Shown: positions 21,460 through 33,639, counted from the first letter of the stretch. The stretch is DNA of 64,000 nt from Meghimatium bilineatum (GCA_034231615.1 CM067298.1:35966127-36030126), one strand, 5' to 3'. The notes: generated by a model from the letters alone, not told the origin. Program-made: numbers and translations.

Positions 21460-21742
21460 CTAAAGGGGACCAAGAGGAGAGTATTAAAAGTTGCATTGTT
21501 ACATGCCACTCGTGTCGTAAGAGGAAACTAAGGAGGTTTGAAACTATGAATGAAGTTGGCTGTCCGATCCCGCCATAGAGGGCCAGTGACTTACATTCCA
21601 TGCTAATTTTGAATGTGTCATGCCTAAAGTCGCAGCTATCGCAACTGAACTGTAAACCATGACACAGCGTATTCTGATCTCTGGACTACATTCTGCTCAT
21701 CTGCAACAGTTTCAGAAAGAACGTAGACGAAGAAGACTTAAA
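21460..21742 (+). mobile_element. SINE
   Basis: Contains GTCGTAAGAGGAAACTAAGG, GTTGGCTGTCCGATCC, GTAAACCATGACACAGCG and the 3' tail AGAACGTAGACGAAGAAGA. Near full length, moderately diverged. Confidence 0.7.
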
Positions 21743-21744
21743 GT

Positions 21745-22157
21745 CTGCTGCTCTAGAACAGTCCTTGAAATATTTCTGGCGTCATAATCTACACAGCACA
21801 AACGTATTGATTTTAAGATTTGTAACTATTGTTATCACAGTGATAAGCCTGCGTGAGATGTTTGCAGAATGTTTCAAGAGAGCGATAGAGTGAATCATTT
21901 TATCTAGAGCAGTGTGTCCCAACATGGAACCCACGCCCCACATGAGGGGAGGGGGGGAATATTATTGTTCAGGGGATCAATTCAGGAGGGAATAATACTA
22001 TGCAATTTTTTACATTAAAAAATATGTATATGTTACATAGGGGGACATCAGAATTTTAGAAAAATTTAGGTGGGGGCATGGTACAAAAATATAAGGGAAA
22101 CACTGTTCCAGAGGATGAGAGGTTGACAACAGAAGAAATACATGTACGAAGAGGGTT

Positions 22158-22160
<3 letters not shown>
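21745..22160. other. Unassigned DNA
   Basis: A short G-rich run lies near 21943-21957; otherwise nothing is recognised. Confidence 0.4.

Positions 22161-22235
<75 letters not shown>
22161..22235. repeat. (AT)n microsatellite
   Basis: About 75 bp of pure AT dinucleotides. Confidence 0.95.
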
Positions 22236-22238
<3 letters not shown>

Positions 22239-22379
22239 GCGAGAAGGTGAAAACTCTCAACTACTATTGGAGCGGTAGGTGGATAAGTGGATGCGTAGAT
22301 GAGAGAAGACGAAGAATGGAAGATATTTATGTGTAGACGAGGGGAAGAGATACAGGTGTACAGGAGGTGAGACATATAG

Positions 22380-22620
22380 ATGTATAGAAGGTGGAGAAAT
22401 ATAGATGTAGAAGAATTGGGAGATATTTATATGCGGGAGTTGGAGATGCAGGTGTAGAGAAGATGGAGAGAATCTTATGTAGAGGAGAAGGGATTAATTT
22501 ATGTAGAGGAGATGGGATATTTTTATGTAGAGGAGAGGAGATGAGATATTTTTATGTTCAGAAGGTGGGGTATATTTAGAGGAGGTGAATGCTATTTATA
22601 TAGAGTAGGCGAGAAGATAT
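22380..22620. repeat. GA-rich degenerate tandem repeat
   Basis: Recurring TATGTAGAGGAGA and GGGATATTT segments at irregular ~25-35-bp spacing. Confidence 0.6.
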
Positions 22621-22759
22621 AGGTGTAGATTTGGTTTAGAAATATGAATGTTGTTATGAAGGTGGAGAAGGGGAAAATATATGGTGAAAAGTAAGCCAGG
22701 ACGCTAGATAGGGAAAAGAGGAACATGAATATGTAAATTCTGCAATGTCATTCAAATTC

Positions 22760-23284
22760 GGTATTGGCATAAACACACACATTTAAATAGTTACATTCTA
22801 TACTGGCGGTAACATACCCATTTAAACAGTTACATAGCCCGTGTGTTGCCGGGGCCCGAAAGAGGAGCAAATAATAGCAACACAGTTTACCTTCCATGCA
22901 TGTCCTAAGAGGCGATCAACCGGGTTATGAGATGGAGATGGCTATGCCATCCCATATAGGGTCAGTGACCCAAAGCCATGCTGAAGTCGGATGTGTCAGG
23001 CCGAAAGCCACAGATATCGCAGCAATGATGTAAACCATGACACAACGCATTCCGTTCTCCGGACTACATCCTGCAACATGCAGGAGTTTGAGAACGAACG
23101 CAGACAAAAAGAAAAAAAGCACATTATATACTGGGGATAACACACATATTTAAGCAGTTACATTCTATACTGTGAGTAACTCACACATTTAAACAGTTAC
23201 ATTTTTTACTGGGGGGTAACACACACATTTAAATAGTTACATTCTATACTGGTGGTAACACGCACATTTAAACAGTTATGTTCT
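22760..23284. repeat. 37-bp satellite, left part
   Basis: The unit is close to CACACATTTAAACAGTTACA then TTCTATACTGGTGGTAA. It is interrupted by a SINE (22837-23118) and ends at the RTE insertion at 23285. The last four units form a block nearly identical to the first four units after the RTE. Confidence 0.9.
22837..23118 (+). mobile_element. SINE, full length (reference copy)
   Basis: The 282-bp reference copy starts GCCCGTGTGTTGCCGGGG. Its middle holds CTAAGAGGCGATCAACCGGG and CCATCCCATATAGGGTCAGT. Its 3' part holds GAAGTCGGATGTGTCAGGCC, CACAACGCATTCCGTTCTCC and the end GAGAACGAACGCAGACAAAAAG. No tRNA A/B-box pair is evident at the 5' end. About 13 copies or fragments occur in the window in both orientations. 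It sits inside the 37-bp satellite, with at most a 4-5-bp duplication (ACAT). The GGCGACTAA core resembles conserved cores of molluscan short elements as I remember them; this needs checking. Confidence 0.8.
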
Positions 23285-25294
23285 GATGATGTTCGTCCGT
23301 CGTGATCGACGATGACCAAAAACTCAACCATAATAATAATAATAACAATAAATAATAAAAATAATAAAAGTTAATAGTGCGTTTTTAAATGACTAGCAAA
23401 TCCAATGTGTGCACAAAATGTTCTTTTACAGAATTGACAACAATAGAGGGTATCTATGTGAGGTTGAGATGTTTTTTTCTTTTCTACGTGTCCGCTTCTG
23501 TCTTGCAGTATCTTGTCTGAATTCTTCCGCCGCTAGTGCTCCCGTTCTAATGCTGTAACGCCATGCAGTTCTATCCTGAGCGAGGCTCTCCCAAGCGCCT
23601 ACGTCAATGTTAAGATGTTTCAAGGATGACTTGAGCGTGTCTTTGAAGTGCTTTTTCTGTCCACCAGCCTTTCGAAATCCTGCCTTGAGTGCTCCATAAT
23701 ATATTTGTTTTGGCAAACGCGAGTTCTCCATACGCACAAGATGGCCTGCCCAGCGTGCTTGCACCTAAATAAGTATTGTGTGGATGCTTATTGAGGTTGA
23801 TTTATCCAAGACCTCGTAGTCTGGTACTTTGTCCCACCAATGGATATTTAGTAATTTACATAGGCAGGTAAGATGGAAATGATTTAATTTTCTTGCATGT
23901 CTAGCATACACTGTCCACGTTTCGCAGGCGTATAGTAGGGTTGGTATAACAGCAGCATGATATACTTGTAGTTTGGTGGTTGTTCTTATACCTCTTCTGT
24001 CCCATACATTGTTGCGTAATCTGCCAAATACAGCACTAGCTTTTGCCAGTCTATTGTTAATTTCCACATCAATGTTGACATCGCGAGAGAGAGTGCTTCC
24101 AAGGTAAGTAAAATTGTCGACTACCTGCAGTTTTTCCTGATTGACGATGATGGAAGGAGCAGTATGTTGGCTATTTGATGTTGCTTGGTGCATGTCTTCT
24201 GTTTTTTTGGTGTTAATAGTGAGACCAAAGTTGTTGCAGGCCTGTGAGAAGCGGTCTATGGTACTCTGCATGTTTACGACAGAATCAGCATACAATGCAC
24301 AGTCGTCAGCATAAAGTAATTCTCTAACAGTACTAGATTTAGTTTTCGTGTTTTCTTTTAGACGACGTAAATTGAAAAGACCACCATCTGTTCTGTAATT
24401 GATCATTATGCCAGCTGTTTCATTACGATGGTGCGTTTCCGTTAGTATGGCCGTAAATAACAGGCTGAAAAGAGTAGGGGCCAGCACACATCCCTGCTTT
24501 ACACCATTTGTGACAGGGAATGCAGGAGATACTCCTCCGTCGTAGATAACACTAGCCATCATACCGTCATGAAATTGTCGTATCACAGTGACAAGTTTTG
24601 GGGGGCATCCGAACTTTGTAAGCACCTTCCACAGTCCTTCTCTGTTAACGGTATCGAATGCTTTAGTTAAGTCCACAAATGTTGCTAAGAGTTCACTATG
24701 TTGCTCTTGTGACTTTTCCTGAATTTGTCGTGCAGAGAATATCATATCAACTGTACCATGACCTGCACGAAAACCGCACTGACTCTCTGGGAGTAGCTCG
24801 TTTAATAGTGAATTATTTAATCTGTTGAGTATGACACGAGCAAGAATTTTGCCAGCTATAGACAAAAGTGATATACCCCTATGATTATCGCAAGACTGTT
24901 TGGTACCTTTGCCTTTATATAGGTGCACTATAGAACCATCTTTTAGATCTTGAGGCAATGTACCTGAGTTCCAGAAAATGCCAAAAAATGTCAGTTAGTT
25001 TTTTAATCAGCAGTGGTTCGCCATTTTTATAAATTTCAGCAGGTAAGGCATCCAAACTTGGAGCTTTATCATTTGACATTTGTTTAATCGCTATCATAAC
25101 CTCTTGACTGCTTGGAGGTATATCGAGTTCTTCTCTTATCCCAAGTTGTGGCATTCTGTTTATGACTTATTAATTTATTACTGATGGTTTGTTTAGGATT
25201 TCTTCAAAATGTTCAGCCCAACGATTTAAGATGTCATTTTTATCAGTGAGAAGCTTCGACGAATCGGCATGTAATAGAGGTGGTGATCCCGATG
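23285..25294 (-). mobile_element. RTE insertion in the 37-bp satellite
   Basis: A 2010-bp 5'-truncated RTE lies between two copies of AGTTATGTTCT (23274-23284 and 25295-25305), an 11-bp duplication of a satellite unit. Its 3' end (left side, minus orientation) has a short UTR with AT-rich trinucleotide repeats and closes in CATCATC, the small trinucleotide end typical of RTE elements. The first (endonuclease) half is missing. Confidence 0.9.
23429..25290 (-). pseudogene. RTE reverse transcriptase, nearly intact
   Basis: Reading from 25290 downward: LLTDKNDILNRWAEHFEEIL, two stops, MPQLGIREELDIPPSSQEV, a frameshift near 24960, then 397 open codons. These carry GTLPQDLKDGSIVHLYKGKG, NHRGISLLSIAGKILAR, LLPESQCGFRAG, FVDLTKAFDTVNREG, NGVKQGCVLAPTLFS and the intact YADD box at 24302-24313. 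The C-terminal blocks TLLYACETWTVYARH and RWAGHLVRMENSRLP follow a single in-frame TAG at 23765-23767. RT fingers, palm and thumb are all recognisable. Endonuclease is absent. It is one of the least decayed RTs in the window, yet still dead. Confidence 0.9.
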
Positions 25295-25735
25295 AGTTAT
25301 GTTCTATACTGCGGATAACACACATATTTAAGCAGTTACATTCTATACTGTGAGTAACTCACACATTTAAACAGTTACATTTTTTACTGGGGGGTAACAC
25401 ACATATTTAAATAGTTACATTCTATACTGGTGGTAACACACATTTAAATAGTTGCATTCTATACTGGTGGTAACACACATTTAAATAGTTACATTCTATA
25501 CTGGTGGTAACACACATTTAAATAGTTACATTCTATACTGGTGGTAACACACATTTAAATAGTTACATTCTATACTGGTGGTAACACACAGATTTAAACA
25601 GTTACAATCTATATTGGAGGTAAAACGAATTAAACAGTTGTATACTTTAACACACATTTAAACAGTTACATGTTATACTGGAGGTAACAAACACAATGAA
25701 ACTATTATATTATATACTGGGGTTAGGAAATATGC
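25295..25735. repeat. 37-bp satellite, right part, about 12 units
   Basis: Continues the array split by the RTE. The first ~150 bp repeat the four-unit block at 23125-23276 almost exactly; the following five units are nearly identical to one another. Confidence 0.9.
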
Positions 25736-25739
25736 CATA

Positions 25740-27985
25740 ACAGGTGATCGTTACAAAGCAAAATGCGTCTAAAAATATATTGACGCATGCGGTTGTGTCT
25801 ATAGGTCAGACCAATGGCCCACTAGACAAACCATCTATGCAACAGAAAACCTTAGCAGATGACATGCCGTTGTATTTAGGCTCGCTTATTGAAGCTTTGT
25901 AGCATGTCATATATTCAATTATAGACCCCTTCGGAGTAGATGGTTCCTTCAATAGGCATTGTAATAAGCCGAAAGGTGAAGTCTCCTAGATACAAAAAAA
26001 ACATTTACTGGGGTTCTCCAACGAACATATAATATATAAACAACAATAATATATTGACTGTAAATAGCGACATTGAAGACACTGAAGAAAAGAAAAGCCC
26101 ATGGATATTATCATGGAGACCAAGTTACAATTAATGACTTCTCTAATCGTCATTGTTTATCTTAAAGATACAGTCTTAAGATGTTCTCGTGGAAGATATC
26201 GTGTTTAAAAATCTGTGATATGATGAATGTATGTCTCCAAGGAGTTCTTGGAGTTTCTTACTTATGCCTTGTCACAAATTATCACACTCGAAAAAGAATG
26301 CTAAATGATGTTGACGATGAAATAATCATTTTAGCTGTGAGCAGGTAGCTTGTGACAGCCCATCGTCTTTCCATCAGATGCAGAAATTCTCATCAGTTGA
26401 ACAACTTAGACAGTTAAATAGATCATCCTGTCTCGAAACACACTTCTCAAGATCGTATTGAATACCAGATATAAAATTGGTAGCTCGGAACCAGAATCAG
26501 AAGTTAAGAAAAGAAATAATGAAAGACAATATCAAGAAATTAAGACATGTCATTTCGCAGACAGACTAAATCATATAAACAATGACAGAAAATTAATATT
26601 TCGAAGTGCTACATTTTAAACAAAAATATTAAAGAAGTTACAGGAAGGATTTATTAATTAAATAGTGATAATACGATAGAACGAATATATATATATATAT
26701 ATAAAAGAACAAGCCCGTTTTGTATATCATTTATAGAAATCTAAACGACCTGACCGATACGGAAGAAATTTGATACGATTACTAATGAGATGTTTGGTTT
26801 CCACGCCGTCAATATGAGAAATTTTAGAAGTTGGTAATTACTGTCCCGTAGTCCTTGAAATATGATTAATTAACCTTTTACCTCTGATTATTGTGCTAAG
26901 TTCATATAGACAAATAGTAGGTCTAATGGTAGAAATAATATTGCTGCTTTTCAATTGATTTTTACTCTGTTTTAACGAGTTCATCTATTATTTATCCTTT
27001 CCTTTTGCGAATGTCGTCTATATATATTTGTCTATCAGGGAATCGCAAAATTATGTATCCATCTGCCTTTGTGTTCTGAAAATCATATCGATCGATCGTC
27101 AAATTTTCAAAGTCACTGTTGTTGTAATGAGAATACTACATCGTTTGTATAATTTTTACGAAAAATTTTCTGAATTCGATATCAGAGAAGTTGTTTTTTT
27201 AAATAAAAAATAACACAACAAAGTTGTCGCTACATTATAAGAAAAATATTCGTGTCTGTTGGTTTTTTTAAAGGGTAATAAGCGTATTAGTCAAATCATA
27301 TATCTGTAACGGACATAATGTGTTATCATTTTCCTGCTGAACGTTCGGTAATATTGTACTACTATATTCATATTTTCTCCCGGGCAACGTATGGTATTAC
27401 CTCTAGTAATCCATAATTCTATTGCTTATCTCAGTTTTTAAAGTTTTTGCATATGGAACACATACCAATAACGCACAGTGTAGCAGTACGACCTCATTTT
27501 CTGTGTGTATATACCTCAATGTGTTTGTATGTGCATGAGTGTGTTTTATATATGTGTGTGCATGATATTACAAGATTTAACAATTTGACCTTGCCGTTTC
27601 CCTTTAAGCTAATATTTGCTTATCTGTGTATGTTAATATTTACTTTATCATTCATTTAGTCATTGACGTTTTAGCAACGAATGCAGTAATTTGTCATATT
27701 TTATTCCTTTCATATTCACTTTCTGTGTTACTCAACGAAGAGTGCACGACCCACATGGGGTCAATTTAATTATTTAGAGGGGTTGGGCATTTCGCGAATA
27801 AACAAACTCGCATCTTGAAATATCAATCCAATGAAAATCAAATGGTCACAAATTATAAATTAAATGTTTATACCAACACCGTTTTATCAATGTCTCACGT
27901 GGAGAATACTGAAGGCATAAGTTTCTTTTAGAAATCGAAGGAGACAAAGGACGGCACCACGGGCGACATAAAAGGTTGGTAACAC
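25740..27985. other. Long unassigned stretch
   Basis: About 2.2 kb without recognised gene or element. A short (AT)n lies at 26688-26702. A few 60-70-codon ORFs have no domain. Confidence 0.5.
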
Positions 27986-27989
27986 CGGT

Positions 27990-28365
27990 TTAAATCACGG
28001 AAAACACTGGTCATAATCATGGGAAATACTGATCTAAATCATGGCACACGCTCGTTTTAATTATGTGAAACATTGATATAAATCATGGAAAATATTGATA
28101 TAAATCATGGAAAATATTGGTCTAAATCATGGAAAACATTGGTCTAAATCATGTGAAACGTTGGTCTAAATCATAGGAAACATTGGTCTAAATCATGGGA
28201 AATACTGATCTAAATCATAGGAAACATGGTCTAAATCATGGGAAATACTGATCTAAGTAACGGGACACTCGTTTTAATTATTTGGAATATTTGTCTAAAT
28301 CGTGTGAAATATTGATCTAAATCATGGAAAACATTGGTCAAATCATGGGAAACATTGGTCAAGTC
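27990..28365. repeat. 22-bp minisatellite, about 17 units
   Basis: The unit AAATCATGGGAAACATTGGTCT has frequent substitutions and small indels. Confidence 0.9.
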
Positions 28366-28504
28366 CATTAATTCATTTTTAATTGCTATTTAATGTATAT
28401 AAGAAGTCGCAATATTGGTAATTCGTCTGGGTAATCAATTTTATATATTTTATATCATTGTAAGTGTACATTGAAACGGTCGCAATGATAAATAAATCTA
28501 ATGA

Positions 28505-28760
28505 CCATGAATACATAACTCATCAACAAATGAAATGGTTGGCTCACATCAGCAGACTATCGTCAGATAACATTCCCCCAAATAGTAATGCTATATCGAC
28601 ACATTGGATAAAGAGTCAAAGGTCGACAACACAATATATAGATCAAAGGAAAAACAGAAGTCACAGGAAGAAGCGTATATGAAGGACACACAACGGCTGC
28701 TTCCAGAGAACTCTTCTACTCATGACGCTCGCGTGTGTGGCAACCGAGACATGAACGTCT
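28505..28760 (+). pseudogene. LINE-F C-terminal remnant
   Basis: Reads QMKWLAHISRLSSDNIP then, after a frame change, TEVTGRSVYEGHTTAASRELFYS before TGA. This parallels KWFSHASRLPTDSMP ... TEVKEAAG ... SRELFYP in the copy at 2090-2312. The middle has diverged. Directly downstream, 28800-28860 carries a scrap of SINE core (GGAGGCGACTAAGGAAAG). Confidence 0.55.
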
Positions 28761-28869
28761 AATTCAGGGTGCAAAGAATAGAATCACTGTATTCTTTTCA
28801 TGCATGTTATTGGAGGCGACTAAGGAAAGTTGGGGGATATGCTGACAACATATCACCTGTGAAATAAAT

Positions 28870-29430
28870 CATCGTCACACCTTGTCTCAATTTCTTACTT
28901 ATGTCTTCTTTCAAATAATCCTTATGGATAGCTAAGAGATGCAGGCCAACAGACATTGCAACTTAGTGCTTTTGTGGCAGACTCCTAAGTCACGGGAAAT
29001 GCTAAATGTGCCATCACTGCCGATAGGTTAACAAATCTGACAGAAAAATGTTGAGATAGTTGTCCCAGGAGTGTACGCTGCGCTGCTGACAAGGCTTGAT
29101 AATTCTATATACTGGCGCACTGAAATGCCTCCCTTCTGGGACAAAACATGCATCCATAAATCCCCTTACACATCCGTACCTTTCAAATTGTATAGAGTCC
29201 GGCTGTCGTATAAATTTAACGACTGAGAAATTTTCCTGTGATTTTATTCAGAAAGGCTATGCGCTGTCAAAATCTACCTGCTCACATTAAGAGATTATTT
29301 CATCATCGTCATCATTATCCTCATCATCATCATCTTCAGCATCATCTCTCATGACTCTGCAAGACACCAAAGGATATTTCTAAAAGATGAAAAAAATTAC
29401 CATGAATAATGCTAGCAAAATATTAATATA
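28870..29430. other. Unassigned DNA with a CAT/ATC microsatellite
   Basis: CATCATCATC-type repeats at about 29301-29345; otherwise nothing recognised. Confidence 0.5.
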
Positions 29431-29765
29431 CTAGAAGCAATACCCAGCGTTACTCGGGGTGAGAATAAGTAAAAAAGTTCACGCCTCTAAGACATACAGC
29501 AGACCTATGTGATTTGAAAGAAATACATTTAAAGTAGCCAAAAAAAAAATATTCTTAGAATGCTCCAAAGTCTTTTATCTGTGCAGGCCCAAGTGTTTAA
29601 AAATGGACGGATCAAAAGTAAACCAATGTCGCTGGGATTGAACACAGCACGACAAACAACTTCTCGCGCACTCTAAAAAAAAGCTCTAAACCAAACGACC
29701 AAGGAACACACTTAGTATAAGCGTAAGAATAGGAATATAATTATACATCTTGGTCGTATTATCTT
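29430..29765 (-). mobile_element. Possible tRNA-derived SINE
   Basis: On the minus strand, CTTGGTCGTTTGGTTTAGAGC resembles a pol III A box region. About 50 nt later GTGTTCAATCCCAGC resembles a B box/T arm. The 3' end carries CGAGTAACGCTGGGTATTGC. That is the layout of a tRNA-derived SINE, unlike the reference SINE family. The D- and anticodon-arm sequence is too poor to name the tRNA, and no TSD was found. Confidence 0.5.
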
Positions 29766-29769
29766 GCAA

Positions 29770-30830
29770 CCGTTCCTCATCATTACGCCTTCTCTACAAC
29801 GAAGGTTGGCTGCAACATGCCTCCAACATCCCCTGTCTCTTGTCTAGGTTATTGCACGTTGCTAGACTGGAACCTATCAATATTACTCTCCCACTTGTAT
29901 CACTGCTTCCTTTTTGCGGATGTAATGCAACTGTTATTGTTATTTTTATTATTTGTTTCATTTGTCTGACATTTGTGCATCGGTAAAAGGCAAACGGTTA
30001 ACCTATCATATCAATGGTTTAAGAGAAGTCACAGGTTTAATTCTCACCCTTTGCCTGGGCGAGAATTAAAAAAAGAGTAAGCATACTTAAACTATAACAA
30101 ACATTTTCCAAAAATTAGGCAGGCTTTATAATTAATAGGCCCAACAAAACACATATCCGGTTCCTGAAGAGCGCCAAGATATAACTTCGGTAGAATATAA
30201 TTTGTTTATAATTCGATATTTGGACCTTTTAGAAGTGACCTAGGTCTAGAAAAAAATAATCTTGTAATGTAGCAAGGAATTTCTAAGTAAGTGAGGCAGT
30301 AACGTAGAAGGTTAATGTCAAGAGAAGTATGCTGTCAATGGTAGATTATTGCATCAAAACTCGATCTATATAGATTTTTGACAGTAGTTGTCAACTATTA
30401 AGATTTCTCATACACGCCACGGAATTATCTAATGAGTCTACGTGACAAATTTTATCGGAATTGGTACAACCTTTGAGATTTCCATAATGGGCACACAAAA
30501 AACGCAGAGTTACGGAGTTTACTCATTTATGTATATATCGAAGATATAGTGTACATATTGGCGATCATTTGTCTATATAAAATACAATGTACATATTGGA
30601 AATAATTTTGTGTCGAATTTCGCTAATTCCACCTTTTTGATAATGTTTGTTATACCCAGCTTTCTACGAATAAGTTACTAAATTAACCAACCTAGGTAGG
30701 TAGTATTAAATTCCACTCCGTAAATGTGTAGTTAAACTCCACTGCAAAAATGTGTACTGTTAATTTTCACTCCATAGATATGTACTGTTAAATTCTTATC
30801 AACAAATGTGCACTGTTAAATTAAGCTTCC
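29770..30830. other. Unassigned DNA
   Basis: A second weak tRNA-like patch (AGGTTTAATTCTCACC, near 30032) may be an eroded SINE head; nothing else. Confidence 0.35.
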
Positions 30831-30833
30831 ACG

Positions 30834-31101
30834 CACATATGTTGCTGGACTCACAAGGGGAGCAAAGAATAGCAACACTGTTACCTGTTATACATATCGT
30901 AAGATGCTAATAAGGAAGTTTGGGGTGTAGTTGGCTGCCACAATCAATAAATGATCAAAGTGACACAGAAGCCATCCCGAAATCGGATGTATCAGGCCGA
31001 AAGATGCAGATATGTAAACCATTGCACAACGCATTTCGTTCTCTGGACTGCATCCTGCCAATACGTGGGAGGTTGACAGCAAACACAGCAAAGAAGAAGA
31101 A
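30834..31101 (+). mobile_element. SINE, full length
   Basis: Contains GGGGAGCAAAGAATAGCAACA, CGTAAGATGCTAATAAGGAAG, CGGATGTATCAGGCCGAAAG and the tail CACAGCAAAGAAGAAGAA. The ACGACTAA-type core is mutated. Confidence 0.75.
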
Positions 31102-31460
31102 TAGATCACTTTCAAATTCTCACGATAATTGAGTTCAAAATGCCAGCATATTATTTGAAGATCTTTAAGAATTGCATCCAGCCAAGAGTAAAACTACCCA
31201 GTAGCAACTAGAAATTAACATTTGTCTATCTTAAACTCTTTATCTCCGTATGGCTTTCCTGCCCCGCAGCTATGCATTTAGAAGTAACTATAAAAATAGC
31301 TTTTTTACAGCTTAACGGCAGAATGACTCAACTCAACCGGCTTTCTTAACAACTTGTCGGACATAAGGAGTTGAAGAATGAAGTGTTGTGGAATTACTTA
31401 CAATAACGACCGCAACAGCAAAATTCATGCACAGATAAGATTTGAATATGTCTTGACTAA
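31102..31460. other. Unassigned DNA
   Basis: Nothing recognised. Confidence 0.4.
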
Positions 31461-31461
31461 A

Positions 31462-31731
31462 ATCGTGTATCGCTGATTGATGTAATTCAGAGAAGTGATT
31501 TAAATTGTTGTAGGAATACATCGTGTACCGCTGATTGATGTGACACGAGAGAAGTGAGTTAAATTGTTATAAGAATACATTATGTACCACTGATTGATTT
31601 GATTTGAGAGTGACCTAAATTTTTCTAAGAATACATGGTGTACCGCTGATTGATGTCATTTGAGTGACCTAAATTGTTCTAAGAATACATCGTGTACCGC
31701 TGATTGCTGTGATTTCAGAGAATGAACTAAT
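31462..31731. repeat. 54-58-bp minisatellite, about 5 units
   Basis: The unit begins ATCGTGTACCGCTGATTGAT and ends AAATTGTTCTAAGAATAC; units differ by 4-bp indels. Confidence 0.9.
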
Positions 31732-31734
31732 TCT

Positions 31735-32180
31735 TAACATAGTTTCCTTTCACATTTTTGAAGTTTCATCAACAAACAAAAACTTGACAAACCCACTTGT
31801 ACAAAAAGATCTTGTTGTCTCCTTCATGGAGAGTATCATTGTAGCAACAAATTTATAACTCAAACAGTACAAAAGATAACACTTTTATTTTATCTGCTGC
31901 ATAGCGCGACGGGAAATGGGATTTGGGGGGGGGGGGGGGAAGATAGCAAATCAGAACATGACGTTTAGTACTAGGAATGCAGCCAAAAATGTGGTTAAAA
32001 CCCCATCCCTTAAGAATTGTTCGCAGAAGGTCACCACAATTCCCATTAACAAGAGGGAACTACACACGAAAACTATATCACTTTATTTTATACGTAAAAT
32101 TCACTTCTGAGAGCTTTGTAGATGCATCTCTGCCCCATTATGATATTGTGTGTTGTTATTTATATAATATACAAAATGAC
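31735..32180. other. Unassigned DNA with a poly-G tract
   Basis: A poly-G run at about 31926-31939; no gene. Confidence 0.4.
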
Positions 32181-32189
32181 TAAATGGCA

Positions 32190-32510
32190 CGACAAAATAA
32201 CCAACATGGAAGTGCTGATCCGTGCTCAGCTACCATCAGCCATGGAAACACTTAATAGAAATAGATTGCGTTGACTGGGTCAAGTCCTCAGAATGCCAAA
32301 CTGCCGCATCCCAAAACATTCTGAGAACTGGCTGAAGGCCAGAGAGCACACGGTAGACCAATACTGATGTATAAGGATATCTGAAAATTCTCAACGAGAG
32401 GCTTTTTCATAGACCCCAAAATCTGGGAAAAGACGGTCGAAACTCAGGCTGTCTGGAGGCATAACCTCCGTGCGTGTACAGCATTGTTCACAAATAATAT
32501 GTTTAAAGAT
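32190..32510 (+). pseudogene. RTE-like LINE C-terminal remnant
   Basis: Allowing frame changes, it reads DKITNMEVLIRAQLPSAMET, LNRNRLR, stop, LGQVLRMPNCRIPKHSEN, then a degraded WEKTVE-like block and WRHNLRACTALFT. This is the region after the RT thumb of an RTE-like element (L-x-W-x-GHV-x-RM block). It has several stops and indels; RT and endonuclease are missing. Confidence 0.65.
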
Positions 32511-32519
32511 ATGGAGAAA

Positions 32520-33400
32520 AAATAAGAGGAAGAGGCAAATGGAAATATCCTGTTGCTGTGACATGATCGCGTGAAAATTTCAAATTCTTGAGAACATTTT
32601 CAAAGGATTGCTTCTTCTGTTTTGCTGAGTAACCATCTGCAAGACGCAAAAGACCATACAACTAGGCCGAATATACGGCCTTGCTCTTGACACACCTTTA
32701 AAATGTAATCCAGACAAGAACCAAGAAAATAACAATTCGGAAATACAAATACAAGTCGTGAAGAGCACTAGAAGATTTTCAGACTGTAATCTGTCGTGTT
32801 TTGCTATATAAGATTAATTGGATGAAAGAGACAGACAAAGGTAAGCTGAGTAGAACCAACATCGTAGCATGTTTTACTGCACACTATTAATTTGGCGAAA
32901 GAGATAGACAAAGGTAATCTGAGTAGAATCAGCGTCGCAGCATCGGTTTTTCAATAATAAATTGATTGCCGAGTCAGCTAGCGTCACATTCGCACTTGCA
33001 GAATAGCGATTATGATATTCCTCGACCTTCCCAAAGCATGCAATTTGGCACCCTACTTATTGTGGGTGAACCACGGGAGAAATTATATTTCAAACCAGGA
33101 AAAAATAGTGAACTCGAAACCTGACCTAGGTCTGCTGGTCGGCGGATGGATAACTTTAACTCTACACTACCGCTATTTCTCATGTGGAGAGACCACGGCG
33201 AGTATTATGACTGATAAATATAATGTTTCTGTAATCCAATATACTTTTATCTACTGTTATCGTCATTATCTCGCATGTTGTGTTCCCTCTGTATGTACCT
33301 TATTATTTTCTTCTTCTTCTAAAGTATTATTTATGATCTTCTTTTTCTGATAAACAAAGTCTGCACATAAACTACTCTTCTCGTTTTCCAAACCATTTTT
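32520..33400. other. Unassigned DNA
   Basis: A ~28-bp segment AGACAAAGGTAA with flanks is duplicated at 32831 and 32906. The 112-codon plus ORF at 33012-33350 has no recognised domain. Confidence 0.35.
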
Positions 33401-33404
33401 TAGT

Positions 33405-33630
33405 TGCCCTCTACGTTCTTTCTCAAACTCCCGTTAGTTAATACGAAGTACTCTGTTGAACGTAATGTATTTTGTTATAATTTACAACCTTGCAGTGATA
33501 CATGTCTTGATGGCTCAACACATCCGACGTCATCATCATGATGATATTTGTGGTCATTATGCAATCTATGGGATGCAGCAGCTAACTTAACGCTCCATCC
33601 TTACTAATGGTCTTTTACAACACGCATAGC
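33405..33630 (-). mobile_element. SINE, strongly degenerate
   Basis: The reverse complement retains the CGTAGAGG/GAAAGAACG tail region, GATGTGTTGAGCC and the ATCCCATAGATTGC segment in the right order. Confidence 0.45.
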
Positions 33631-33639
33631 AGATCAAAT

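Noticed and set aside
23426-25290. Telomerase or group II intron RT as the identity of the 23-25-kb RT
   Set aside because: The C-terminal W-x-GH-x-x-RM block, trinucleotide end, 5' truncation and TSD all fit an RTE-like LINE.
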